Assembly (NCBI RefSeq): GCF_023100845.1
Contig: NZ_CP095864.1
Coordinates: forward strand, 2,480,001-2,544,000
DNA length: 64,000 nucleotides
Direction of reading: 5' to 3'
Source of the DNA: Gordonia sp. PP30
GTDB lineage: Bacteria; Actinomycetota; Actinomycetes; Mycobacteriales; Mycobacteriaceae
Position numbers and translations under genes: made by a program. The notes below the pieces were generated by a model. That model worked only from the letters and a program-made list of their open reading frames with translations. It searched no databases and had not been told where the DNA came from. Position 1 is the first letter of the stretch, and each line of letters starts with the position of its first letter. Below, one piece after another: positions 55,343 to 64,000 of the stretch.

Positions 55343-57400
55343 TCACTCGTCGAGAGCCTTGACCAGGGCGTCCTGGGCATCGTTGTAGAAGATAAACGAC
55401 ACCTTGGTCGCGACCTCGTCGCTGACATCCAATAGCTGGCGGCGGGCGGATACCGGCAGGAGCAGGGCAGACGCGCCCTTCTCCATCGCGTGCTCGGCGA
55501 GGGCTGCAGCGTTCAGAACTGTCTCGACCCCGCCGCCGAGTGACAGGTTGCCGACCGCGATCAGCCCGCCACGTACCGACCGCTGAAGCATCGCGGAGGC
55601 AAGAGCGAGCAGGATCGGGAGGCCAAGGCCTGCCCCAGTCTTAGCGGCGTCGAGGGCTCGGATCTGAGCGGTGAGATTGTGCTCTCGTGGGTCACGGTCG
55701 CCTACCAGTTGCCGGGCCTGGGCGATGAGGTTCTGTTCGGCGACCTTGAAGCTCTCCCGGAGCATTGCAGGCGCAGCCTGATTGAGCAGCCCGCGGGCGC
55801 CCGAACCCGGGGTATCCGCGGCCTCGATTCGGTAGAGCCCAGGGCCGACATCGCCGCTCCCTTCGGAGATGGCCCAGACCTGACCTGGCGGCAGCGGGTC
55901 GAGACCGATCGAGTCGGGACTCGCCAACTCGGGCGTCGATACGAACTGCTCGACCCCCTCACCGAGGCGATAGCCGAACTGCGTGTTCCGGAACTCGGCG
56001 GCACCGATACGCCGCTGCTGTTCCTTGACGCGACGGCGGCACTCCAGGGCGATGCGCACCGCCCACTCGAGGTCCTCGTCGGTGATCACAGCTTCCGCTT
56101 CGGGGTAGAGAAGCTTAAGCAGACCATCGACGGTCCTATTGACGGCCGACAGGTCTCGGCCCGACAAAGCATCGGAGTAGTTGACTCTCCCCTGGATCGA
56201 GGCGAGGCGGGATTGGTCGCGGAGTCGCGACCAGCACTCGGAAAGGAAGTCGCTCACGAGTCCGAAGTGGTGAGTGAAGTACGTCGGGTTGAGCTTCGGG
56301 ACGTCCCAGCCGGGCAGATAGGCGTGGATGCGGTCCATGAACGCAGTGTCGTCGCGCATCTCCGGTGGAAGCGGCGAGAGCAGGTGGCCGATCCGCTGTT
56401 GGTGGGCCACGTCGACGTCGAAGTTGCCGACGAGCACGATCGATCCGTCCGCGCGGATCGACTCACGGCCCCGGGAGAACTCACCGGACTCCATATAGCC
56501 CTTCATGATGTTCACGCCGTCCTTCTGGTCGAAGGACACGCCGGAGACCTCATCGAAGCAGACCACGTCGTATTGCGCGACGAGGCCGCGCTGTCCGGTC
56601 GCGTTATTGACGAACATGCGGGCGACTGTCGCTTTGCCGCCAGAGATCAGATGCGCGTACGGCGACACCTGCTGAAACAGGTGCGACTTGCCGGTACCGC
56701 GCGGACCCAGCTCCACCATGTTGAAGTTCCGCTGCACGAACGGCACCATGCGCAGCAGGAGTACGTCCTGCTCGCGGTCACCGAGCTGTGCGGGCTCGAA
56801 GCCGACCGATCGAAGTAGCAGATGCTTCCACTGCTCGGTGGTGAACCGCGAGCGGCCTTCGGCCAGCCGTGAGAGTGAGTCCCGTGTGGACAGCTGGATG
56901 GGGCGCAGCGAGCCGACGGCGAAGGGCCTACCGTTGTTCTCGTCCGCGATGGCGGCGTCGTAGTGCAGGTCGACCTCGGCGTAGAAGCCGCCTGTAAGCA
57001 TGCGCTCGTTGTCGCGGACGACCGCGTCGTCGATCCGCACATCCCGCAGGCCGAGGCTCGGCAACTCAGCGACGTACGCGTTCGACTTCGCGTCGAGCCT
57101 GGCCTTCACGAGATCGATGAGCTTGACGGTCATCCGTTCGCGAGCACGCGACTTGAACAGTTCCTCTTCGCCTGCGCGCACGGTGCGGTCGGCCAGAAGG
57201 CGCCGCACCACCTGAAGGCCCTCTTCGATCTCCTCGGGGTCGGTGGTGGCGCAGTAGCGCCCGATGAGGAACTCGCCGACATATGTCGGAACGGGGTACG
57301 CCCCCTTGAACTGCTGCGCAAGATCCTTGCGCACGACGTAGCCCTCGAACGCCGACGCGGCGGTCTCGTCGATCTCGTCCAGCGTGATGGTCTCGGTCAT
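55343..57400 (-). CDS. brxL: BREX protein BrxL (AAA+ with Lon-like C-terminal domain)
   Basis: A 685-residue protein. The AAA+ part has Walker A GPRGTGKS (232-239) and Walker B VVCFDEV (279-285). The C-terminal ~150 residues resemble the Lon protease fold (VRGGLIAVGNLSLGGGVETVLNAAALAEHAMEKGASALLLPVSARRQLLDV). The place of the Lon nucleophile Ser reads KTGAGLGLP, with no Ser visible. In type 1 BREX, BrxL is the last gene and is needed to block phage. ATG 57400 overlaps the pglZ stop (ATGA). Confidence 0.92.
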   Translation of the reverse strand: MTETITLDEIDETAASAFEGYVVRKDLAQQFKGAYPVPTYVGEFLIGRYCATTDPEEIEEGLQVVRRLLADRTVRAGEEELFKSRARERMTVKLIDLVKARLDAKSNAYVAELPSLGLRDVRIDDAVVRDNERMLTGGFYAEVDLHYDAAIADENNGRPFAVGSLRPIQLSTRDSLSRLAEGRSRFTTEQWKHLLLRSVGFEPAQLGDREQDVLLLRMVPFVQRNFNMVELGPRGTGKSHLFQQVSPYAHLISGGKATVARMFVNNATGQRGLVAQYDVVCFDEVSGVSFDQKDGVNIMKGYMESGEFSRGRESIRADGSIVLVGNFDVDVAHQQRIGHLLSPLPPEMRDDTAFMDRIHAYLPGWDVPKLNPTYFTHHFGLVSDFLSECWSRLRDQSRLASIQGRVNYSDALSGRDLSAVNRTVDGLLKLLYPEAEAVITDEDLEWAVRIALECRRRVKEQQRRIGAAEFRNTQFGYRLGEGVEQFVSTPELASPDSIGLDPLPPGQVWAISEGSGDVGPGLYRIEAADTPGSGARGLLNQAAPAMLRESFKVAEQNLIAQARQLVGDRDPREHNLTAQIRALDAAKTGAGLGLPILLALASAMLQRSVRGGLIAVGNLSLGGGVETVLNAAALAEHAMEKGASALLLPVSARRQLLDVSDEVATKVSFIFYNDAQDALVKALDE

Positions 57401-59730
57401 TCGGCACCTCCCACCGTGGTCTGGGCTTGGGCCAGGACCCCACCACTCGAGTCGAGGAGCACGACCCACGCAGCGGCACCGGCGGGGGCCTGCTCTTCAT
57501 CGACAAGCACCTTGACCTCAGCCGGCTCGGTCGGCGCCTTCGGCCCGGCTACAGCACTCGATGCGTCGGCCGGGCTGAGGCGAATCTCGGCGACGATGTC
57601 CGCCTCGGCGGGTCCGTAATCGATGCGGCATCGCTGCCCCGTCCATCGGACGGCCTCGATCTGGACGGGTGCACCGGCGGTGTCACCGCCCGTCACCGTA
57701 ACGACGGGAATCACGCACTCCTGAAGGCTCAGCCCACCGTGCTCGTACAAGCGGCCTGCCTCGAATGCCGCGATTCCGGGAGCGCTCGCCATGTCGACAA
57801 GCGAATCCCAGGTCCAGGGCACGACGGGGAAATCCGGGCGAGCAGCCGCGGCTTTCAAGCGCGCCACGCGCGGCTTGCGCGTCGCATCGTCCTCGGTGAT
57901 TCCACGCGGCAGAGTGACCTTCTGTGCCGGCCGGCCGGGCAGCAGGAATCCGTGATCGGTCACGATGACGACCTTCCGCCACCCCGCGTCGAGCAGCCCA
58001 CGAACACGCTCGGTCACGAGGTCGAGCTGCTGGTCGACGAGGTCGACAAGCGCGTGTCCGTGGGAGTGCCCGAGCGAATCGATCGAGTTCGTCTGTGTCC
58101 ATGCTTTACCGCTGGGGTCGCCGGTCTCCGCAGTGTCCCATTCGAGGAACTGAACACCCGCACCTGCGAGTGCCGAGCGCAGCACCGCGCCTTTGAGGGA
58201 CCGACCCTGTCCATCGACCGCGTCGAAGGCACCTCCGCCACCCGCGGCGGTCGCGATGGGGGCGACGGCCGGCTGGCCGGTCGGCGTCACGCTCGGGAAG
58301 GCGGCCAACCGGGTCTCGACGGCGGCTCTAAGCGGAGACAACCGTCTAGTCACACGCGCAGCCAGATCGAAGCGCAGCGCGTCGACGTAGACGACGGCAG
58401 TACCCGCCGCGATGTCCAGGCCGGTCTGCCCGGAGTAATCGGTCACCGCCGCCTGCTGGAATGCCCGGGCCGACTCGTCGACCCACGGGTCGTAGAGGGC
58501 CCCAAGTGCACTCGTCACCGCGGCCCGATCCCGCGCGCTCTTGGCCGAGCCGATGGCCCGCAGGGCGAGGTCGTCGATCAGGTGACCTTCACCGCCGTAC
58601 CAAGCGACCTGATCCTCGAGGTCCGCGGCCGGCGCCCCGGTCGCCACGCGATCGGCTAGTTCGGCGAGGTGCCCGACGGCCCGCGCGAGCGGCGCCTGCC
58701 CGAGAGTCGCCCACACGTTGTCCTCGCGTGCCGAATGTTCGGCGGCGAGTTCCTTGACCCGCACGCCGGGGTTCGGATGGGCCGCAATCGCGCCGAGGGC
58801 TGTTCGCAGCGCGTCCTCCTGCTCGCGATTCCACGACGGCCACGAGTCGGGATGGGTGTCGGTGTCACCGAACAGAGGCACCACAGCGGGGCGCGCCTGG
58901 TCGAGCAGTCCGGGGATGTTCGGGTAACGGGCGGGATTCTCCGCGAACCGTTGCCAGACCGCCCTCCAGTCGCCCGCGCGACTTCCGAGCTTGCTGGCCG
59001 CGGTGAGCACGCCGTCCTTCTCGGGACTAAAAGCGTAGACAGACTTGCTGGAAGCGATGAGAGCCTGCCAGCGCGCGTCTTCGAGCGAGGCGCGCACGGC
59101 GTCCGGGTCGTTCATCCATTCGAGGAGGGTACGAACCGAATCATCGAGCACGAGGCGGTGCAGACGCGAGGCGTCGAGCCTACCCAAGCGCCTGAGATCG
59201 TCGATGTCCTCGCCGAGGAACTTGTCCAGGATTTGCATGAGGGCGGACCTGGTCGCGGCATCGCCCGCGAGGTCGAGCGCCGCGCCGTGCTTCGACGCGA
59301 GGAACGAGTGCGGCGTCCACGGCGTCTGGCCGTGAGCAGACGGCCACCAGTTGGAACGGATGGCGATCTCGACAAGCGGCGCGAGCGGGTCGTCGGGCGT
59401 CGACGCTGCGGCCACAGCACTCCTGCTGACACCGGGTAGATAGATCACCCACGGACTGCCGTCATCGCACTCAACAAGATGAGCCGGAAGCTCCGCTAAT
59501 TCTGGCGAGGCGAGGACGGCGCGAATCCAAAGCGCCGGACCCCGCGCAGCCGCCGGGTCGTACTCGCCGAGAACGAGAACGGGCAGCGCCTCCTGAAGAC
59601 TGCGGATCACCGGCTCCCACGCGCGATCGGGGTCAGCCCACAGCACAGCCGCCGGTGCGGAGTTCGCCCCTGTGTTGAAGGCTGCGGCGTCGCGAAGTGC
59701 ATCGGCGACGACGGCACGCACGAGCGTCAT
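57397..59730 (-). CDS. pglZ: BREX PglZ alkaline-phosphatase-superfamily protein
   Basis: A 777-residue protein. The C-terminal half carries the alkaline-phosphatase-like core: AGTAVVYVDALRFDLAARVTRRL (metal-binding Asp), NSIDSLGHSHGHALVDLVDQQ, and VVIVTDHGFLLPGRP (metal-binding DH). The N-terminal half is helical and unclassified. PglZ is present in every BREX type, and its activity (nuclease or phosphatase) supports the methyltransferase PglX. ATG 59730 overlaps the pglX stop by 4 nt. Confidence 0.93.
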   Translation of the reverse strand: MTLVRAVVADALRDAAAFNTGANSAPAAVLWADPDRAWEPVIRSLQEALPVLVLGEYDPAAARGPALWIRAVLASPELAELPAHLVECDDGSPWVIYLPGVSRSAVAAASTPDDPLAPLVEIAIRSNWWPSAHGQTPWTPHSFLASKHGAALDLAGDAATRSALMQILDKFLGEDIDDLRRLGRLDASRLHRLVLDDSVRTLLEWMNDPDAVRASLEDARWQALIASSKSVYAFSPEKDGVLTAASKLGSRAGDWRAVWQRFAENPARYPNIPGLLDQARPAVVPLFGDTDTHPDSWPSWNREQEDALRTALGAIAAHPNPGVRVKELAAEHSAREDNVWATLGQAPLARAVGHLAELADRVATGAPAADLEDQVAWYGGEGHLIDDLALRAIGSAKSARDRAAVTSALGALYDPWVDESARAFQQAAVTDYSGQTGLDIAAGTAVVYVDALRFDLAARVTRRLSPLRAAVETRLAAFPSVTPTGQPAVAPIATAAGGGGAFDAVDGQGRSLKGAVLRSALAGAGVQFLEWDTAETGDPSGKAWTQTNSIDSLGHSHGHALVDLVDQQLDLVTERVRGLLDAGWRKVVIVTDHGFLLPGRPAQKVTLPRGITEDDATRKPRVARLKAAAARPDFPVVPWTWDSLVDMASAPGIAAFEAGRLYEHGGLSLQECVIPVVTVTGGDTAGAPVQIEAVRWTGQRCRIDYGPAEADIVAEIRLSPADASSAVAGPKAPTEPAEVKVLVDEEQAPAGAAAWVVLLDSSGGVLAQAQTTVGGAE

Positions 59731-62700
59731 CCGGCGGCCTCCGCCTGTCGCCGGGCAGCCCGACGCTCGTCGAGTGTCGGATGGAGGTCGTTGTGGCGTT
59801 CGGACCCGTCCGGATTCTTCCCGCGATCCTTCTTCCAGTGAACGTTCACCTTCGCGCGCAGCACGCCGGCGGTCACGAAGGGACGGATATTCAGGCGGAC
59901 CCCGTCGTCAAGGTCGGGATCCCAGCCAATGGGCTGCTCGGCCATCGACTTCCATCGGACGTACACGTCGTAGGGCGGTTCGCCGTCGAGAATGAGCTCG
60001 AGTCTGCGCTGGAGATCCTCGGCGGCGGCCAGTCGCGCATCCGCGCCGGCACGCTCGGCACGAGCCTCATGCTTCTGGCGCTCGATCCACGCGCCCAAGG
60101 ACGTGAAGGTCAGCTTCTCGAGCGTTCGCCGGTCGAGCTTATGGTAGTTGACGATCGCCGAAAATCCGTCCTTGCGACCATCCCAGATGTGCCAGAGAAA
60201 TGGCCGATTATCGAAGACTTTCGCATGCTGGGCAAAGAACTGGTCACGGAGCCAGTCTTCGAGTTTGCCGTTCTTCCCTCCTGCCTCAACAACGAGCTGG
60301 CGTTCAAGGCCGCTCGACCACGCCACACCATACGCTGCAGATAACAATGCTCGAAGGCGAGTTGATAGATCGGGCTCACCAGGCAATGCCTGGAGCGCAG
60401 CAATCCCGTCAGAGTCCACAAATCGACTCAGATCCTCCAAGGGCCGCTGCTCAGGCCACTGGAAACCGAGTAAGCGACAGACTGCCACTTGCAGCGGGTG
60501 AGACGACCCAGCGACGGAGCCGTTGAAGACCCACTGCCTAGGATCAGTCGAAGTCGGCCGGCTCGGAAACTCGATTGTCCCCGCCATCTCACGCCATCGC
60601 TCGATGTCAAATGGGATTCTCGTAAGGTCATGCGGGTCAACAGCTATTCCAGTCTTCACCGCTCTGACCGCATTTGCCCAATCCCCAGATTGCGCGAACG
60701 CCCACAACGCCGGCAACAATGACTGATCTCGCGGGACTACGGCAGCACAGGTCGAGGAATAGATCTCGCCACTATAGAGGGTGAACCGAAGATCTCCCCC
60801 CATAAGTGCGAACACGACTCCCAGCTTTCCCCAGAGCGGCTTTCCCCGACGCCAGTTCTGCGCGACGTGGTTTAAGTGCTTGACAGAGTCAGCAAGCCGA
60901 GCCATGGATCCGCATTCTTGCTCCCAACGAATCAGGCGCGATCTACCGGACACTGGGAGACTCTCGGTGGGCGCCGTCTGAAGATATTCCCAGACACCTC
61001 CAAGACTCGGAACCTCCCAGAAGGCAACCTCGAAACGGTTGACGTCACCAGCCTTTTGACCAGCCCTAACGTCCACAAAGTCCGCCAGCGAAGCAAGCGG
61101 GGCGTCACCGCTTCCAGGCGCCAGCGTGATTCGCCCTTGCATAACAAGATCGGACTGCCTGGGTCGAGTCACGTCGGACTCCTGCAGCGCTTCCGACTTC
61201 CCAAGAACACCGGTCGACCCCGACACGTCCGCGCAGGCAACTCTGTGGCCATCTCTAGGCGTGTTCTCAACCACGATAGAAAGCAATGGTTGCACACGCA
61301 GCGGGGTAGAAAAAGCCCCGTATCCAAGGCGCGCGAGTAGAGCAAATGATGAGCTCACGAGGATGGCGTCTCGAAATCTCTGAGCACGCGATGCCGACAG
61401 CCATTCCTCCGGCGCTACGGCCGCTACAGCACCGCCCACCGAAGTCAAGGTTCGCATGCGGGAGAGAAAGGCGACAGCCAAGTCGGACCTGCCGTCTGGC
61501 AGCGCCGAGTCGACATATTCTTTCAGTATTTCACTCTGCTTCAACTGCCCCAAGTAAGGAGGATTTGTTACCACCAGGTGATATTTTCTGGCCAACAACG
61601 CCGCGGTCGATGTTACCTCCTCGGCCGTATGACCCAAAACGTGATTCGGGCCGGCGTCGTTGACCATCGCTTTTCCGAGAGCCACTTCGAGGTCTTGCCA
61701 CACGAGTCCAATGCTCGTGTCGAGACCAAACAGAGCGTCACCTTCCAGGCCTGACCGAGGATCAATCAAGGAACCCAAAGTATCCGCGTTCCGGAACAGC
61801 GAATGGAGCCGAGTCATCGCTTTGCGGAGTTCGTTGTCGTCTCTCGCGAGGGCCTCCCATTCGGACTGAGTAGCACGGACCGGTGCACCTGAACAAGCAA
61901 TCCTCGGTGCCGGTAGTTGCCGGAACCCGCCCTGCTTCCACGCTTCCAGCGCGACGTTGAAAGTCGCGATCTGGGAACAGCGCGGGTCGAGTTCGAGACC
62001 GTGGAGGTTGTCGCGGAGGACCGCGTCCTGTGCCTCCGCCGGAGCGAGACCTTCCTCCTCGGCGCGCATGCGCCAGAGCATCCCGAACATGGCCACGAGG
62101 AAGTGTCCGGAACCGCAGCAGGGGTCCATGACCGTGACGTCAGCGGCTCGCTCGGGCCATTCGTCGAACGAGCCCGCGGCGGGAGTTCCGTCCTCATTGC
62201 GTCGGAGATACTCCCACGTGCCGATGAGCGGCGACTCGGGATGACGCGCCGCCCACCACGCGCCGAGGGAGTTCTCCAGCAGGAAGCGAACCATGTAGTT
62301 CTCGGTGAACAATTGTGTGACGGGAGACAGGTCGGCCCCGCCGATCTTGACGCCAGACTCGTTTACCCGCTTCTTCTCGGCCGTCTGCCAGAACTGATAC
62401 ACCCAGCCGAGCGCATCCTCAGTCGTGAACACCTCCGCCGGGATCTCCATCAGGAGACGTTCCAGCGCGGCGCGGTGCTCGGTCGCGAACCGCACCTGAA
62501 CGGCGGGATCGGTCAGACGGAAGACACCGGGGAGGATCTCCGACGCGAAACGAGCGGCGACAGCCCACTCATCGCGCTCGCCGAGGTCCGACGCAAAGTC
62601 GCCGCAATCCTCCAGAGACAACGGGACGTCGCAATACTCGGGGTGGCGCAGGAGTCCGTTGACCTCAAGGAAGCGCGCGAACAGCAATCGGTGCCACTGC

Positions 62701-62966
62701 TCGTATGCCACGTCGTGAACGAGATTCGTCAGAGGCGCGCCCGCACGCGAGGTGGCATCCCCGAGCTGCCGCGCCTTATCGCGAAGCGCGAGGCGAAGGG
62801 TGTTCTGTTCGTCACTCAGATGGCCGGGCCGGCTCGGCTCGCCTACTGAGAGTACGCGCAGGGCGCCCTCGGCCGCACGCTGCGCCGCCGCGCGGGCGCG
62901 CTGCGTCTGGCCGTCCAGGAAGTTCCGTTGGCCAGAGTTGAGAACGGCGGTCGTTGATGTGGTCAT
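59727..62966 (-). CDS. pglX: BREX adenine-specific DNA methyltransferase PglX
   Basis: A 1079-residue N6-adenine methyltransferase. SAM-binding motif I is VMDPCCGSGHFLVAMFG (281-289 for DPCCGSGHF), and the catalytic motif IV is VVTNPPYLGQ (468-471 for NPPY). From about residue 470 to 945 comes the part expected to recognise the target DNA sequence. PglX marks host DNA so that unmarked phage DNA can be told apart. GC content drops from about 68% to 54-58% in the recognition-region samples I counted. ATG 62966 is 2 bp behind the brxC stop. Confidence 0.93.
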   Translation of the reverse strand: MTTSTTAVLNSGQRNFLDGQTQRARAAAQRAAEGALRVLSVGEPSRPGHLSDEQNTLRLALRDKARQLGDATSRAGAPLTNLVHDVAYEQWHRLLFARFLEVNGLLRHPEYCDVPLSLEDCGDFASDLGERDEWAVAARFASEILPGVFRLTDPAVQVRFATEHRAALERLLMEIPAEVFTTEDALGWVYQFWQTAEKKRVNESGVKIGGADLSPVTQLFTENYMVRFLLENSLGAWWAARHPESPLIGTWEYLRRNEDGTPAAGSFDEWPERAADVTVMDPCCGSGHFLVAMFGMLWRMRAEEEGLAPAEAQDAVLRDNLHGLELDPRCSQIATFNVALEAWKQGGFRQLPAPRIACSGAPVRATQSEWEALARDDNELRKAMTRLHSLFRNADTLGSLIDPRSGLEGDALFGLDTSIGLVWQDLEVALGKAMVNDAGPNHVLGHTAEEVTSTAALLARKYHLVVTNPPYLGQLKQSEILKEYVDSALPDGRSDLAVAFLSRMRTLTSVGGAVAAVAPEEWLSASRAQRFRDAILVSSSFALLARLGYGAFSTPLRVQPLLSIVVENTPRDGHRVACADVSGSTGVLGKSEALQESDVTRPRQSDLVMQGRITLAPGSGDAPLASLADFVDVRAGQKAGDVNRFEVAFWEVPSLGGVWEYLQTAPTESLPVSGRSRLIRWEQECGSMARLADSVKHLNHVAQNWRRGKPLWGKLGVVFALMGGDLRFTLYSGEIYSSTCAAVVPRDQSLLPALWAFAQSGDWANAVRAVKTGIAVDPHDLTRIPFDIERWREMAGTIEFPSRPTSTDPRQWVFNGSVAGSSHPLQVAVCRLLGFQWPEQRPLEDLSRFVDSDGIAALQALPGEPDLSTRLRALLSAAYGVAWSSGLERQLVVEAGGKNGKLEDWLRDQFFAQHAKVFDNRPFLWHIWDGRKDGFSAIVNYHKLDRRTLEKLTFTSLGAWIERQKHEARAERAGADARLAAAEDLQRRLELILDGEPPYDVYVRWKSMAEQPIGWDPDLDDGVRLNIRPFVTAGVLRAKVNVHWKKDRGKNPDGSERHNDLHPTLDERRAARRQAEAAG

Positions 62967-62968
62967 GC

Positions 62969-64000
62969 TCAGCCCTTCACCACGACCATGTCGTTCTTGT
63001 TCAGGGCATCGAGAAGCTGGGCTCGCAGGTTGTCGACGTACCACTCGACCTCGTCAGCGCTGCTCAGGCTCGTCGTCACCACTTTCACCGTCGCAGTCGT
63101 CGCCGCGGGAGTCGTGCGCCGCAGGGCCGCATCCAGCGCGCGATTCGCGCGCTGCGGGATGGCGTCCAACTCCGCCGTCCACCCCTGAAGTGGTCGTGCC
63201 TGCGCTGCCGCCAGCACAGCTTCCGGGTCGGCCAGGTTCGGCTCGGGTTCTTCCGTGAGATGGTTCTCGGCGAGGAGTGCGCTGCGCTGCAGTTCATCGA
63301 GCGCTTGCCACGCCACCTGCTCTTCAAGATCCTCGACTGCCTTCGTGCGGGCAGCGGTCAACGCGCCTGCGGCCGTGTGGATCGCGTCGCGGAGCGCGTC
63401 CGCCAGATCCTTGACGATCGGTGCGACGGGGTCGCCGTCGGCAAGGAGGTCGCGGCTCACGTCGAGGGCCGCCAATCGGTCACGGGTCGCCGTCGCGCTG
63501 TCGAGATCCGCTGAGGATGCGGCGAGCGAACGCGCCAGTGCCAGGGAAGGCATCCTGCTCTTGCACCGCAGCTCAAAATCGGTGAGCTGGTCATTGAAGC
63601 TCGTGAGATCTTCCTTCGCGCCCAACAAGGCGTGCACTCGGTCGTTGCCCGAGAGACCGACGATGGCCTGGATGCCGCCGGGCACTCTGACGTCGGGAAG
63701 CGGCGCCGGTCCGCTCACATCTTTCGCTCGCTGAACGAGTGAATTCACGGCCAGTTCGACCGCCGAGTCGAGCCTTTCGTTGTCAGCTGGGAACCCCAGG
63801 GTGCTCAGCACCTGACGTGCCTGGATCCTCTCGGCAGGCTTGAGGACCGCCACCTCACGGCGGAGTTGCACACTGCCAAGGCGCGTCTGCTTGAGCACAT
63901 CGGCCGTGGTCGCATCGCTCCCGTTCAGCGTCGCCCGGATCACTCCGGTGTCGAGGAGCACACCGAGAGCTGCCTTCAACGCATCCTTCGGCCAGCCCAT
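62969..64000 (-). CDS. brxC: BREX protein BrxC, C-terminal part (cut by window edge)
   Basis: The last 343 residues of a larger protein; BrxC/PglY is about 1200 residues and carries the AAA+ motifs further upstream, outside the window. The visible part is mainly helical (VLKPAERIQARQVLSTLGFPADNERL, and NDRVHALLGAKEDLTSFNDQLTDFELRCKSRMPSLA) and ends VEWYVDNLRAQLLDALNKNDMVVVKG, which I recognise as the usual BrxC C-terminus. The Met at the edge is probably internal. brxA and brxB, if present, lie to the right. Confidence 0.85.
   Translation of the reverse strand: MGWPKDALKAALGVLLDTGVIRATLNGSDATTADVLKQTRLGSVQLRREVAVLKPAERIQARQVLSTLGFPADNERLDSAVELAVNSLVQRAKDVSGPAPLPDVRVPGGIQAIVGLSGNDRVHALLGAKEDLTSFNDQLTDFELRCKSRMPSLALARSLAASSADLDSATATRDRLAALDVSRDLLADGDPVAPIVKDLADALRDAIHTAAGALTAARTKAVEDLEEQVAWQALDELQRSALLAENHLTEEPEPNLADPEAVLAAAQARPLQGWTAELDAIPQRANRALDAALRRTTPAATTATVKVVTTSLSSADEVEWYVDNLRAQLLDALNKNDMVVVKG

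Noticed and set aside
59020-59045. GGGACTAAAAG inside pglZ, resembling half a Dos box
   Set aside because: It lies within coding sequence, lacks the second half, and has no promoter context.

Overview
The window is high-GC actinobacterial chromosome from a mycolic-acid bacterium (Mycobacteriales/Corynebacteriales). It is most like Gordonia, Williamsia or Rhodococcus, but the sequence alone does not fix the genus. The evidence is: gene order shared with Mycobacterium tuberculosis over two long blocks; mycothiol enzymes (mycothione reductase, a mycothiol-dependent isomerase); a DevR/DevS hypoxia pair; a 13E12-type DUF222/HNH gene; and many genes whose only start signal is a TANNNT box 5-8 nt before ATG or GTG, the leaderless-transcript arrangement common in this order.

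Layout. 0-3.4 kb: PptH-like phosphoesterase, ferredoxin-reductase-type flavoprotein, small GNAT protein and a secreted lipase-like protein. 3.4-11 kb (minus strand): translation operon rimP-nusA-ylxR-infB-rbfA, then a DHH nanoRNase and a MATE exporter, with overlapping stops and starts. 11-15.4 kb: Tat lipoprotein plus ferritin-like DUF4439 pair, an XRE regulator with a phasin-like protein behind a three-half-site operator, proS and yaaA. 15.4-20.2 kb: a polytopic membrane protein and a PAP2/AUR1-like enzyme, then siroheme synthase. 20.3-25.5 kb: acyl-ACP desaturase, devR, small genes and devS. 25.5-36.6 kb: cobB, cobO, a Mg-chelatase-like protein, mqo, a hydrolase, mtr, a mycothiol-dependent isomerase and cobQ, so cobalamin and redox genes are interleaved. 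36.7-43.7 kb: Ser/Thr kinase, RCK potassium channel with a DUF6394 partner, TetR/MFS pair, and small unknowns. 43.9-47.1 kb: a lower-GC acyl-CoA ligase/enoyl-CoA hydratase/PaaX-like group next to tRNA-Pro(GGG). 47.4-53.4 kb: glsB-like gene and the der-cmk-rluB-scpB-scpA-parA run. 53.7-64 kb: DUF222/HNH gene followed by a BREX phage-defence operon (brxC-pglX-pglZ-brxL read on the minus strand) that runs off the right edge.

The clearest accessory system is the BREX operon (type 1 gene order). Its methyltransferase gene drops sharply in GC in the half expected to set DNA specificity. No CRISPR array, prophage, rRNA operon or replication origin was seen. The only RNA gene found is tRNA-Pro(GGG).
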